A stretch of 31,945 bases of DNA from CAYNJF01 sp964351745 (GCA_964351745.1 CAYGPI010000018.1:1-31945), one strand, 5' to 3'; counted from the first letter of the stretch, positions 8,805-17,130 are shown. Notes: a model not told the origin generated them from the sequence alone. Numbers and translations are program-made.

Positions 8805-11726
8805 TCACATAGCTTGCTCAGAATCATCTAGCTTAGGGCCTTTTTTTCTAGCTGTATGCTTATCTATCACATGAGACAGAAGTACTGTTGCTCTTTCATA
8901 TTCAATAGGTTTAGAAAAGTAGAACCCTTGCATTTCGTCACAACCTAGCTTCTGTAATATGTATACTTGCTCTAGGTTTTCTACGCCTTCAGCCACAACT
9001 CTCAACTTCATGGTTTGTGCCATGGCAATGACAGCGGTCACGATCTCAATATCATCTTTGTCTGTGCTTATATTTTGAATGAATGACCTGTCAATTTTTA
9101 AGGTGTCAACTGGGAACCGTTTAACATAACTAAAGGATGAGTAACCAATACCAAAATCATCTATGGTAATTCGAAGCCCAATAGCATGTAGCTTCTCTAA
9201 AGTTTGAACCACAGACTGCATATTCTCCATAAGAGTGCTTTCTGTAATTTCAATTTCCAGGTGTGAGGGGTTTACTTTTGTTTTCTTTAAAATACTGACG
9301 ATTTTCTCAAAAAGATCTGCTTGCTTAAACTGTAAAATCGACATATTGACAGAAACATGTATGTCACTATATCCCATATCAAGCCAGCGTCGTATGTCTA
9401 AGCAAGCCTGATGTATAACCCAGTACCCAATCGCATTAATTTGACCGATTTCTTCAGCTAACGGAATAAATTGAGCAGGACTAACAATCCCAATGTTAGG
9501 ATGGTCCCATCTAATGAGTGCCTCAAAACCAGTAATTTTTAATGTCTTAGAGTCTATCTTTGATTGGTAATACAATTTAAACTGCTGATTATCTAAAGCA
9601 TGCTGCAAATCATACTCGAGCTGTAAAAGCTCAGCCGTTGTCGTATCAAGATTTTTCGCATAGTATTGGAATTTGTTTTTGCCTAAACTCTTAGCTTCAT
9701 ACATCGCGAGTTCAGCATGTTTAAAAAGCATTTCGGCTGTATGACCATCATTAGGAAACAAACTAATGCCTATCGAGCACGATAAATGAAATTCAGAACC
9801 TGACAAATTAAACGGCGCTGAAATATCATTGATAACACGACTAATCGTAGCTTCAAGCTTGTCAATAGAAAGTATTGGATAAATGACAAACCCAAACTCA
9901 TCTCCATCTATACGTGATAGATTCGCATTATCTACTGAACTCTTTCTAAATCTAGATACCCCATGATGTTTACGAACACTCTTTAATATGCGAAGACTTG
10001 CTTCTTTTAAAACTTTATCACCAAAGTCATGCCCAAACGTATTGTTAATTCGTTTAAACATATTAATATCGAGAAAAACTAAAGCAAAGTTCTCTTTTGA
10101 GGATTCTGCTTCTGTTATAAGTGATTTGACATTATCTATGAAAACAGATCGAAAAGGTAGCGCTGTGACGGCGTCTTCATTTGTATTTAAAGCTCTTTCT
10201 TTATGTGGCTCATCTTGTGTATTAACTAGAATTTCTTTTGACCACTGTACAACTTTATTTCTACCAGTTTCTTTTGCATGATATAAGGCTTTATCTGCAC
10301 GCTCAATCAGCTCTTCCGGTGTATTGATCGTGTCATCAATCTGTGCAACACCAAAACTCGAAGACACTTTGATTGTTCTATTCTTTGACGCATCATGGAA
10401 CTCTAAATCTGTGATGAGAACTCTTATCCTTTCGGCCAACCCTAAACCAACCTCAATGGGTGAATTCACTAATATGCAGAATTCTTCGCCACCATATCTT
10501 GCCACATAATCATTTTCTCGTACTGTGTCTTTGAGAGTAGCGGCTAGGGTTTTAATCACATCATCACCCACTTGATGACCGTAAGTATCATTTACATTTT
10601 TAAAGTGATCTATATCTAGCATCATACAGGTTATTAGATTTTTTTCTCTTTTGGCCCTCTTGAAAGACTTATCTAGCAGATCAAAAAATGCCCTGCGATT
10701 AAGTACTGAAGTAAGAGGATCGACCGTTGCTAGTATTTCCAGCTCTTGATTCTTCTTCTCAACTTCCTTTTGAGATTCTGTCAGCATGGATAGCATTTCC
10801 TGCAATTGGCTATTTCTCTTTTCTAGTTTTGTGACATCATCAAAGGTTGACAAAACGCCTCTTGCGTTATTGTTTTCATCGAATATCGGTGCGCAATTAA
10901 TTTCAAAGTTACAAATACTACCGTCTGGCAAGTAAATACTTATTTGGGTGCCCTTGATTGACTCTTTAGTACTCGCCGCATGCTTCCAGGGATAATCAAA
11001 TTTGTTTTTCTTCTCATCTCCAATAACCCACGGAAGGTTATATATTTTCTTGCCTGTCAACTTACTCGGATCCATTTCAATTTTTTTAGAAAACGCGATA
11101 TTAGCTAAAACAATGTTATCGTTTTTATCAATAATAACAACGCCCTCAGCCAACACATCAAGGGCTGATCGTACCCGATCTGGAATAACGCTTGATGGAT
11201 CAAGATGTTTAAGCGATCTTCTTAGAAACGTCAAAAACAGAATAAACATGGCTGTAGCGATGAATCCAATAAGTAGAACTATCCGCTCGACTGGGAAGCC
11301 AAATATGGTAAAGACTGAAATTGGTTTAAAGCGAACTTCTAGGTTTCCCCATAGTTGCCTGCCTTTGAAGATAGATAGTTTAATTTGGCTTGAGGTACTA
11401 AATTTTTCATCGTGCTTTTGAGTCCAAAGCTTCTTATGCTCTGACGTTGAATAAAGTAAAACCCCATTGCCTGATCTAACACCGACACTAAGGATTTCCT
11501 TTTTTCTTTTAACTAGCGTTTTAATTTTTCTTTCAATTTCGCCATATGAGCCTTGTGCTGCATCTTTACTAATTTGGAGAGCAAGTGACTCACTAAATTG
11601 AATTCTAGCCTGAATAATCCCTTTCGTTTCATCTTTAGTCAAGCCAAAAATGTCCGCAATCAACAAGACGCTGATAGCCATCATTATAAGCCCAAGTGTT
11701 AATCTAACTGGCGGTGTTAATATCAT
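8805..11726 (-). CDS. Membrane PAS-GGDEF-GGDEF-EAL cyclic-di-GMP protein
   Basis: A 973-residue signalling protein. A helix at about 8-28 and another at about 135-165 bracket a periplasmic segment of roughly 100 residues. Next come a PAS-like domain (about 185-300), a short coiled coil and a first diguanylate cyclase domain with an intact GGEEF (about 412-416). A second GGDEF-like domain reads DGDEF (about 603-608). The C-terminal phosphodiesterase domain carries EAL in FEALIRWDHP (about 730), DDFGIGYSS (about 852) and VAEGVEN. The first cyclase and the EAL motifs look catalytically competent. The second GGDEF has Asp for the first Gly, which often still allows activity. It lies inside the export cluster, 167 bp from the GAF-HlyD gene, so it may set c-di-GMP levels for surface display, as in other adhesin systems. 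That link is inferred. Confidence 0.92.
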   Translation of the reverse strand: MILTPPVRLTLGLIMMAISVLLIADIFGLTKDETKGIIQARIQFSESLALQISKDAAQGSYGEIERKIKTLVKRKKEILSVGVRSGNGVLLYSTSEHKKLWTQKHDEKFSTSSQIKLSIFKGRQLWGNLEVRFKPISVFTIFGFPVERIVLLIGFIATAMFILFLTFLRRSLKHLDPSSVIPDRVRSALDVLAEGVVIIDKNDNIVLANIAFSKKIEMDPSKLTGKKIYNLPWVIGDEKKNKFDYPWKHAASTKESIKGTQISIYLPDGSICNFEINCAPIFDENNNARGVLSTFDDVTKLEKRNSQLQEMLSMLTESQKEVEKKNQELEILATVDPLTSVLNRRAFFDLLDKSFKRAKREKNLITCMMLDIDHFKNVNDTYGHQVGDDVIKTLAATLKDTVRENDYVARYGGEEFCILVNSPIEVGLGLAERIRVLITDLEFHDASKNRTIKVSSSFGVAQIDDTINTPEELIERADKALYHAKETGRNKVVQWSKEILVNTQDEPHKERALNTNEDAVTALPFRSVFIDNVKSLITEAESSKENFALVFLDINMFKRINNTFGHDFGDKVLKEASLRILKSVRKHHGVSRFRKSSVDNANLSRIDGDEFGFVIYPILSIDKLEATISRVINDISAPFNLSGSEFHLSCSIGISLFPNDGHTAEMLFKHAELAMYEAKSLGKNKFQYYAKNLDTTTAELLQLEYDLQHALDNQQFKLYYQSKIDSKTLKITGFEALIRWDHPNIGIVSPAQFIPLAEEIGQINAIGYWVIHQACLDIRRWLDMGYSDIHVSVNMSILQFKQADLFEKIVSILKKTKVNPSHLEIEITESTLMENMQSVVQTLEKLHAIGLRITIDDFGIGYSSFSYVKRFPVDTLKIDRSFIQNISTDKDDIEIVTAVIAMAQTMKLRVVAEGVENLEQVYILQKLGCDEMQGFYFSKPIEYERATVLLSHVIDKHTARKKGPKLDDSEQAM

Positions 11727-11790
11727 ACTTCTAATTAACCAACGTTACGTATTTCTATCTGATATCTTAGAATCTATGTTTAGACTCGAG

Positions 11791-12639
11791 TTACTCATAC
11801 TCTGAAAGAGGTATCATTTCTTGTTGAAGTGGAGATTCACCATTATCAAAAATAACTTTACATTTTAGTCCGCCTGGCAACGAATGTGTAGGATTTGGCA
11901 GCCTAAGTCTGACATAAAAAGTGCCGCTTGAGGCGTCAATCACTTTATCAACCATGGTCACTTCAGCTTCTACTGAAGACACCTTGATCTCTGGCGTGAG
12001 TATGGCTTTCATACCAGTTTTGATTTCACCGAAAAACTCTGCGGGGACTATCACTTCGACTTTAAGAGGGTTAACTTCTGCAATTTGAAGTATATTCTTC
12101 TCCTCAACAGCCTCTCCTTTAGACAAATATTTTTCTACCACAATAGCGTCTACGGGGCTTTTAATGACTAAGCGATCTAGTGCTTTTTTTGCTCTTATTA
12201 GCTCAAGTTTTGCCATTTGCCTCGCATGAACAGCTCTTTTTTTGTTGATGAGAGCGATATTGGATTCATTTTGAGCATCCTGCTGCTCAGCAACACTCAT
12301 GACTTTTTTGGCATAGAGCTTAGCCATTCTTTGTAGTTTGGTGTTGGTATATTTAATCTGGAGATCTGCCGCTTCTATGTCTTGAGAATAATCAGCTTTT
12401 GCTTGAGCAAGCAAGAGGTTGGCCATTTCAACAGAATTCTCCAACTGGACTAAAGTTTGTCCTGCTGAAATTTTATCCCCTCTTTTCACAAAGATCTCAT
12501 CAATAACGCCATTCACAGAGCTGCTCAGCTCGATGACCATATTAGGCTCAATCAAACAGTCCATTTCAGGCAATGGAACTGCTTGAGCTAGTTGTGGAAT
12601 AACCATTAGAATAGCTAAATATATACTTTGCTTGAACAT
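11791..12639 (-). CDS. Periplasmic HlyD/RND-type membrane fusion protein
   Basis: A 282-residue adaptor with a classic signal peptide (hydrophobic core IYLAILMVIPQL, cleavage likely after AQA at residue 20). The lipoyl-like halves are SSSVNGVIDEIFVKRGDKIS and VIKSPVDAIVVEKYLSKGEA. Between them lies a helical hairpin of about 90 residues (about 75-150), and beta-barrel and membrane-proximal parts follow. Such adaptors bridge an inner-membrane transporter and an outer-membrane channel. No RND pump or TolC-like channel gene is present here; an outer-membrane partner would have to lie outside the window. It is the first gene of the minus-strand series, 64 bp before the GGDEF-EAL gene. It is the third HlyD-type protein in the locus and the only one that is fully periplasmic. 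Confidence 0.85.
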   Translation of the reverse strand: MFKQSIYLAILMVIPQLAQAVPLPEMDCLIEPNMVIELSSSVNGVIDEIFVKRGDKISAGQTLVQLENSVEMANLLLAQAKADYSQDIEAADLQIKYTNTKLQRMAKLYAKKVMSVAEQQDAQNESNIALINKKRAVHARQMAKLELIRAKKALDRLVIKSPVDAIVVEKYLSKGEAVEEKNILQIAEVNPLKVEVIVPAEFFGEIKTGMKAILTPEIKVSSVEAEVTMVDKVIDASSGTFYVRLRLPNPTHSLPGGLKCKVIFDNGESPLQQEMIPLSEYE

Positions 12640-13113
12640 GATCCGCAGATAGTAATTATCGTATTCCCTTATCGGTTACATAGCATTAATCTTAATGAAG
12701 AGTTACTCACTTTGCCTAAATTTTATAGCTGCGACGCAACAACTTCCCGGGTTCTCTCATTATTCTAAAGGTCGTAAGTTATGCTTGAAAGAAGCCAACA
12801 AATTCATATAAATTTACTTTAACTGGACATCCTACTCTGATTATTTTTACAAGTCTCATGAGCAGTTATATCGTTGAGTGACGCTCCAAGAGCCACATGA
12901 GATATCTACACAGATAGCAAATTTGAGTCCAAAAACCAAAAGAAAACTGTTTTACTTACACGATTGCTTACCTAAAACGCTTTAACCGGCATTTTGACCA
13001 GTTAAACCTTAAGATTTAGTCCTTTAGTACAATACCCAACCCCGCTTAAATGGCTTAATTTGGAAGAATGAATAAGGCAGCGGAAACGTTGTATATACTG
13101 TATTAGGTTGAAT
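12640..13113. other. Divergent intergenic region between the adaptor gene and the acidic Ca-binding-type gene
   Basis: This 474-bp, AT-rich region separates two divergent genes, so it should hold both promoters. I found no convincing paired -35/-10 set. TACAAT at 13028-13033 is a possible -10 for the plus-strand gene, without a good -35. An imperfect inverted repeat at 12981-13006 is listed separately. No coding sequence is evident. Confidence 0.5.
12981..13006. promoter_or_regulatory. Inverted repeat, possible operator
   Basis: TTTAACCGG and CCAGTTAAA form 9-bp arms with one mismatch and an 8-bp spacer. The repeat sits 108 bp before the ATG at 13114 and just upstream of a TACAAT hexamer. 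The spacing of the arms is about one helical turn, which suits a dimeric regulator. No known factor can be named. Confidence 0.35.
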
Positions 13114-14700
13114 ATGATTTCTTCAGCAAACACTAAAACGTTGAATCAAAACGCAGCTGCTGCGCAGCCTGCAGTGACTGACTATCATGCCATTGATCAA
13201 CTTTTGGACTTAAGTTTTGAGGCTTTATTTGCAGAGCCTGTTTATGTCCAACATGGCGAAGATATCCATATTATTGAGCATGGTGATGAAGGTCTTCCAA
13301 CAAGCGAGGAAAGATTTTTAGAAATCTCCTTTGAGGGGCTGTTTAATGTTCCTGTCAAAGTTTCATATGGTAATACTGAAGAAGATGACGCTGTTGAAGA
13401 CTTTGGTCTAGTGCAAAGCCAAGCTTCTACACTCACTGTATTCAAAGTTGACTTTGGAGATGAGGGAGATGAAATCTCTGAGGAAAAAGAGATTTCAATC
13501 TCCGTAAAATTTGAAGTTGGCGAAGAAGAAGTTTCTATCACAAAAGAGCCTGATGATGAATTGCCGATGCCAGAAGAAACTCCCCCACCTGCACCACCCG
13601 AACCACCTGCTGGAAACATAGCTCCAACTGTGCAAGATAGTACAGGATCCGTTGATGAGTATGATTTTATTGGACCATTCTTTGAGGATTTTGATGATGG
13701 TAACATCTTCCCAACTGATCCAGATGGGCCAGATAACTATATTCTTAACTTATTTCATGACAGTAGCGATACAGCAACGATAACAGAAGGAGATATGAGC
13801 CCTGTAGACATTGATGGTTTTTACGGTGTTCTCCTAATTTATGAAGATGGTTTCTGGGAATACACGATAGATGAAAGTAGCATCTTACTAAGTAGTCTTG
13901 ATGGCGGAGAATCAGATGATGAAGTCTTTTACGTTGAAATCTTTGATGGGCTTGAATTTGGTTATGGCACTATTACTATTACAGTGAACGGAGCTTATGA
14001 AGGCTCGGCCCCTGTCGTCTTAGATCTAAATCGTGATAACACGATTAGTCTTTTATCCATCGATGAATCACAAGTTACCCAAACTGTTAACGGTCAATTG
14101 TCCCAAATGGGCTGGGTTGATCCAAGTGATGGATTTCTTATGTATGATAAAGATGGAAATGGTGCATTCACTGACATCAGTGAAATCGCCTTTGCAGATT
14201 ATCACCCAGACGCTCAAACCGATCTCCAGGGGCTACAATTGGTCTTTGATACCAATCAAGATAATGTCTTTGATGCCCAGGATGATCTTTGGGATCAATT
14301 TGGCATTTGGCAGGATTTAAATACCAACGGTGTCACTGATGCCGGCGAGTTTTCATCACTTTCTGCGCATAATGTCATATCCTTTAACCTTGAAAGTGAT
14401 CCTCTATCACAAACAAGTGAAGGCAATATCATTCATGGATTTAGTAGTTACACATTAAGCTCAGGTGAAACTATTTTACTGGGTGATGTGACTTTAGCGA
14501 CAAGGCCGATAGAAGAGCAAGAGGTTCTAGATCTAGAAAGCCATTCACTATCAGATCTTTTATCTAGCAACGCTGATCAGGCTCCAGTAGCTACTCAAAC
14601 GCAAGCTGAAGAGAACTTAGCGTCCCCAGAAATGCTTGCACAATCTTTTGAGGAAGGCCAAGCCTTAGAGCAAATGGCCACAGCATCTGCTCTAGGTTAA
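13114..14700 (+). CDS. Acidic surface/secreted protein with VCBS-like and Ca-binding-type domains
   Basis: A 528-residue, strongly acidic protein with no signal peptide. A motif is duplicated near the N-terminus: LSFEALFAEPVYV (33-45) and ISFEGLFNVPVKV (71-83). A proline-rich hinge follows at about 150-170. Residues about 180-295 look like a VCBS/cadherin-type beta domain. Residues about 298-430 match a region common in RTX-type proteins, with Asp/Asn loops VLDLNRDN, DKDGNG, DTNQDN and DLNTNG that suit calcium. The C-terminal 60 residues are low-complexity. A TTG at 13108 is also open, but AGG lies 6 nt before the ATG at 13114, which I prefer. It diverges from the export cluster and ends 7 bp from a convergent gene. 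It is probably a second exported substrate or a companion surface protein; this is inferred from domain type and position. Confidence 0.8.
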   Translation: MISSANTKTLNQNAAAAQPAVTDYHAIDQLLDLSFEALFAEPVYVQHGEDIHIIEHGDEGLPTSEERFLEISFEGLFNVPVKVSYGNTEEDDAVEDFGLVQSQASTLTVFKVDFGDEGDEISEEKEISISVKFEVGEEEVSITKEPDDELPMPEETPPPAPPEPPAGNIAPTVQDSTGSVDEYDFIGPFFEDFDDGNIFPTDPDGPDNYILNLFHDSSDTATITEGDMSPVDIDGFYGVLLIYEDGFWEYTIDESSILLSSLDGGESDDEVFYVEIFDGLEFGYGTITITVNGAYEGSAPVVLDLNRDNTISLLSIDESQVTQTVNGQLSQMGWVDPSDGFLMYDKDGNGAFTDISEIAFADYHPDAQTDLQGLQLVFDTNQDNVFDAQDDLWDQFGIWQDLNTNGVTDAGEFSSLSAHNVISFNLESDPLSQTSEGNIIHGFSSYTLSSGETILLGDVTLATRPIEEQEVLDLESHSLSDLLSSNADQAPVATQTQAEENLASPEMLAQSFEEGQALEQMATASALG

Positions 14701-14707
14701 TTCTATC

Positions 14708-15427
14708 CTAATGAGTTTTTCCACGAGGTTTGCTACGCCCACCTCTTCGACTAGCGCTCACAGAAGCTTCTTGTTCATCCGCTTCTACAACAGGCTGCCT
14801 GCCTAAAGCTCCGCCCCCAAATAAAAGGCTGACCCGGTTAATAACGGCTGCGGCATCCTCAAGAATCTCATCATTTGTTTTATCTGTGATGTCTTTGATA
14901 TTTTTTACAGCTTCTTTAGCATCAGCAATGAGGTCGCCATTGATCTCTTCAGCAACATGGTTGAGCCTACCAACTGCTTCATGAACGTCATGAAGGATAG
15001 CTTGAACATCCTGAATGCCATCCTCTTGAATCTCATCATTCACTAAGATTTTCTTAAGTTGGGCCTCAAGATCTTTAACCCCTTCGACGACTTCATTAAG
15101 TTCTTCAATTTTAACGGCTGACACTTTTTGGTTAACATTATCGATGGCTTGCTGAGCAGAGTCGAGAACTGCCATGACTTTGACATACAGGTTATAACCA
15201 AGCTCAACGCCTCTTGAGACACCATAGGCAGCTCCTGCAGTGCTGATAGCAATGAGTGCCATGCCAGCTAGCTCAAAGCCAAAGGCGAAGGAAAAACCAA
15301 TAGATGCGACAGTTGTTAGGCTAGAAACAAATCCTGAAGTATCTTGCCAAAGATTTTGCTTTAACCATGCCATGCCTGATTGAGGCTGCTCTATGCGTGT
15401 CGCCTTTGCTTCATCTTGTTTTTTCAT
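14708..15427 (-). CDS. Unrecognised membrane protein with helical coiled-coil region and basic tail
   Basis: A 239-residue protein I cannot assign. One or two hydrophobic helices lie at about 33-75 (SLTTVASIGFSFAFGFELAG, then MALIAISTAGAAYGV). About 120 residues of amphipathic, coiled-coil-prone helix follow, rich in Glu, Asp, Val and Ile. The C-terminal 16 residues are Arg/Lys/Gly-rich (ASRRGGRSKPRGKTH). The reading frame extends to 15487, but that extension would run through the promoter at 15459-15487. The ATG at 15427 also has AGAG 9 nt upstream, so I use it. The layout recalls membrane proteins that scaffold or tether, but no function can be stated. Confidence 0.7.
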   Translation of the reverse strand: MKKQDEAKATRIEQPQSGMAWLKQNLWQDTSGFVSSLTTVASIGFSFAFGFELAGMALIAISTAGAAYGVSRGVELGYNLYVKVMAVLDSAQQAIDNVNQKVSAVKIEELNEVVEGVKDLEAQLKKILVNDEIQEDGIQDVQAILHDVHEAVGRLNHVAEEINGDLIADAKEAVKNIKDITDKTNDEILEDAAAVINRVSLLFGGGALGRQPVVEADEQEASVSASRRGGRSKPRGKTH

Positions 15428-15458
15428 AAATATTCTCTTGTGTTTTAACGTGAAGCAC

Positions 15459-15487
15459 ATCTTAAGTGAGCGATCACTCACTGTCAA
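15459..15487 (-). promoter_or_regulatory. Promoter with an 18-bp palindromic operator filling the -35/-10 spacer
   Basis: On the minus strand, a perfect -35 TTGACA (15487-15482) and a -10-like TAAGAT (15464-15459) are separated by exactly 17 bp. That spacer is almost exactly the palindrome AGTGAGTGATCGCTCACT (15482-15465), in which 8 of 9 base pairs match. Transcription would start near 15452, giving a leader of about 25 nt before the ATG at 15427. A repressor bound there would block RNA polymerase directly; TetR-type repressors often use sites of this size. Confidence 0.7.
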
Positions 15488-15636
15488 GAATTAAACAAAA
15501 AAGCTATTTAACTTAATCGATAACCTTTTGAAAAACAAAGTAAGACTCAATCCCTTTCACCTTAGTTCTTATTTTTCAAGATGTGCTAATAGTCCGGCAA
15601 TCGTACAGAGATATCCTTAAGAAAAAAATGTAAGTT

Positions 15637-15664
15637 GTCAGTAATAACTGACCGTCTATCGGTC
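15637..15664 (-). terminator. Two overlapping short hairpins, possible weak terminator
   Basis: GTCAGT-AATA-ACTGAC (15637-15652) overlaps GACCG-TCTAT-CGGTC (15650-15664), and the two are mutually exclusive. Read on the minus strand downstream of the gene at 15692-16291, the first is followed after about 8 nt by seven T. The gap before the T-run is too long for a standard intrinsic terminator, so the call is tentative. Confidence 0.3.
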
Positions 15665-15691
15665 TAAAATAGCCAGTCAACTATCAATTTT

Positions 15692-16291
15692 TTACTGTTT
15701 GGCTCTTCTTCTACCGGGTCTTTTAGCTACTGGCGCTTCAACAACTGGCTCTGCTTCACTGGATGATGAGCTTAAGGAGCCCGAAAGAACTTCGATGTCA
15801 TTTTTTTTACTTTTCTTATCTTTAGTATCATCGGGTGAAAGAGACGGTATAATCGGCCTTCTTCCTCTTGGGTGAGTTTCATGCAAAGCGTTATCGTGTG
15901 CACTCTTTTCTCGCATTAAGTTTCTTTGCTCTTCTTGGAACTGAATCACTTTATTAAGTTCATCAATTTGTTCTTGGGCCTTTTGGCCTTGCGTCCCAAT
16001 TGTTTCATTGACATGGAACAAGATTGTTGAGCGGGCAATGAAAGAAGTCATAAAGCCAACAATCGAGGCGACTGATGCTGTAGCTCCAATTAATAATGCT
16101 GCTGCTTTGCCAGTTTCGAGAGAAGCATAGATAGCAGGTAGCCACGCAAGCTTACCGAAGGCAAAAGGTATGGGTAGTATGCCTAAGATAGCAGTAGCTA
16201 CGATTGTTGCAGCTAACATCGCTAAGGAAATGGGAAGTAACCATTTAACTGGGGTATACCATCTAGGGTATTTGTCTACGGTGAGTGCCAT
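15692..16291 (-). CDS. Unrecognised multi-helix membrane protein with basic tail
   Basis: A 199-residue protein of unknown family. Hydrophobic segments lie at about 15-42 and 62-85 (KAAALLIGATASVASIVGFM), with a weaker one between them. A helical stretch (about 95-125, QEQIDELNKVIQFQEEQ) follows. The last 75 residues are polar and probably disordered, with charged, Ser-rich runs, ending KRPGRRRAKQ. AGGAG lies 5 nt before the ATG. The general plan (membrane helices, coiled coil, basic tail) matches the gene at 14708-15427, although I see no clear sequence similarity. The two may be functionally paired. Confidence 0.65.
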   Translation of the reverse strand: MALTVDKYPRWYTPVKWLLPISLAMLAATIVATAILGILPIPFAFGKLAWLPAIYASLETGKAAALLIGATASVASIVGFMTSFIARSTILFHVNETIGTQGQKAQEQIDELNKVIQFQEEQRNLMREKSAHDNALHETHPRGRRPIIPSLSPDDTKDKKSKKNDIEVLSGSLSSSSSEAEPVVEAPVAKRPGRRRAKQ

Positions 16292-16324
16292 AAGTGCTCC
16301 TGCGTCATGATAAAAATTTAGGAG

Positions 16325-16353
16325 ATTATACTCGTTTTACTGAACGCAATACA
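16325..16353 (-). promoter_or_regulatory. Promoter -10 element for the membrane protein gene at 15692-16291
   Basis: A perfect TATAAT occurs on the minus strand at 16330-16325, 34 bp before the ATG. The hexamer 17 bp upstream (TGTATT) is a poor -35. The promoter may be weak or use another sigma factor. Confidence 0.45.
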
Positions 16354-16368
16354 GGCTGATCTACATGA

Positions 16369-17130
16369 TCAATGTTCAAGTATCTGACTTAAAAATTGTT
16401 TGGTTCTTTCATGTTGTGGGTTATCAAAGAACTTGTCAGGAGAATTTGACTCTACAATTTCACCATGATCCATAAAAATGATTTTATCTGCGACTTGTTT
16501 AGCAAAGCCCATTTCGTGGGTGACGCAAATCATTGTCATGCCTTCAAGAGCAAGCTCTACCATGACGTCTAGTACTTCTTTAATCATTTCAGGATCTAGG
16601 GCTGAGGTTGGCTCGTCAAAGAGTAAGACTCGTGGTTGCATGCATAGGCTTCTAGCGATGGCGACTCTTTGTTGTTGGCCTCCTGATAACTGAGCTGGGT
16701 ACTTGTGAGCTTGCTCAGGGATGCGTACTTTTTTGAGGAAGTTCATGGCTAAATCTTCGGCTTGATCTTTGGGCATATTTTTAACCCAGATAGGTCCCAA
16801 GGTTAAGTTATTTAAGATGGTCAAATGAGGGAACAGATTAAATTGCTGAAACACCATCCCTACTTCGGCTTGAATGGCTCTCAATTTTTTTAAATTATCA
16901 TCTAAGACAGTCCCATTGATTGAGATTTCGCCTTTCTGATGTTTCTCAAGCCGATTAATGCAGCGAATCAAAGTTGATTTACCTGAGCCTGATGGCCCGC
17001 AGATAACAATTTTATCTTTTGGCATGACTTCAAGATTAATGTTCTTTAAGACGTGGAAATCCCCATACCATTTATTGACTGACTTGAGTGAAATCATTGA
17101 GGCCTGGGAGATATGATTATCTAAGTTCAT
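16369..17130 (-). CDS. aapP: Amino-acid ABC transporter ATP-binding protein
   Basis: A 253-residue ATPase of the polar-amino-acid uptake family. It has Walker A GPSGSGKST, a Q-loop in MVFQQFNLFPHL, signature LSGGQQQR, Walker B VLLFDEPTSALD and H-loop THE, all intact. It is the last gene of the four-gene aapJQMP-type operon and overlaps the permease gene by 14 bp. It powers uptake by the AapQ/AapM pair. Length and order match the general L-amino-acid (Aap) and Glu/Gln/Asp/Asn (Bzt) systems; sequence alone does not separate these two. Confidence 0.92.
   Translation of the reverse strand: MNLDNHISQASMISLKSVNKWYGDFHVLKNINLEVMPKDKIVICGPSGSGKSTLIRCINRLEKHQKGEISINGTVLDDNLKKLRAIQAEVGMVFQQFNLFPHLTILNNLTLGPIWVKNMPKDQAEDLAMNFLKKVRIPEQAHKYPAQLSGGQQQRVAIARSLCMQPRVLLFDEPTSALDPEMIKEVLDVMVELALEGMTMICVTHEMGFAKQVADKIIFMDHGEIVESNSPDKFFDNPQHERTKQFLSQILEH

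Noticed and set aside
13242..13706. 154-codon minus-strand frame opposite the acidic protein
   Set aside because: It is Ser-rich and low-complexity, as expected for the complement of Glu/Asp codons, and has no ribosome site.
15428..15487. N-terminal extension of the membrane protein to ATG/GTG at 15487
   Set aside because: The extension covers the TTGACA/TAAGAT promoter and its palindrome, and the ATG at 15427 has a ribosome site.
15692..16291. Basic tail as a nuclear localisation signal of an intranuclear bacterium
   Set aside because: The idea is attractive, but short Arg/Lys tails are common and nothing else in the window proves a host-nuclear lifestyle.
16321..16368. Terminator after the aap operon
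   Set aside because: There are paired GATC-containing words, but no stable stem followed by a T-run on the minus strand.
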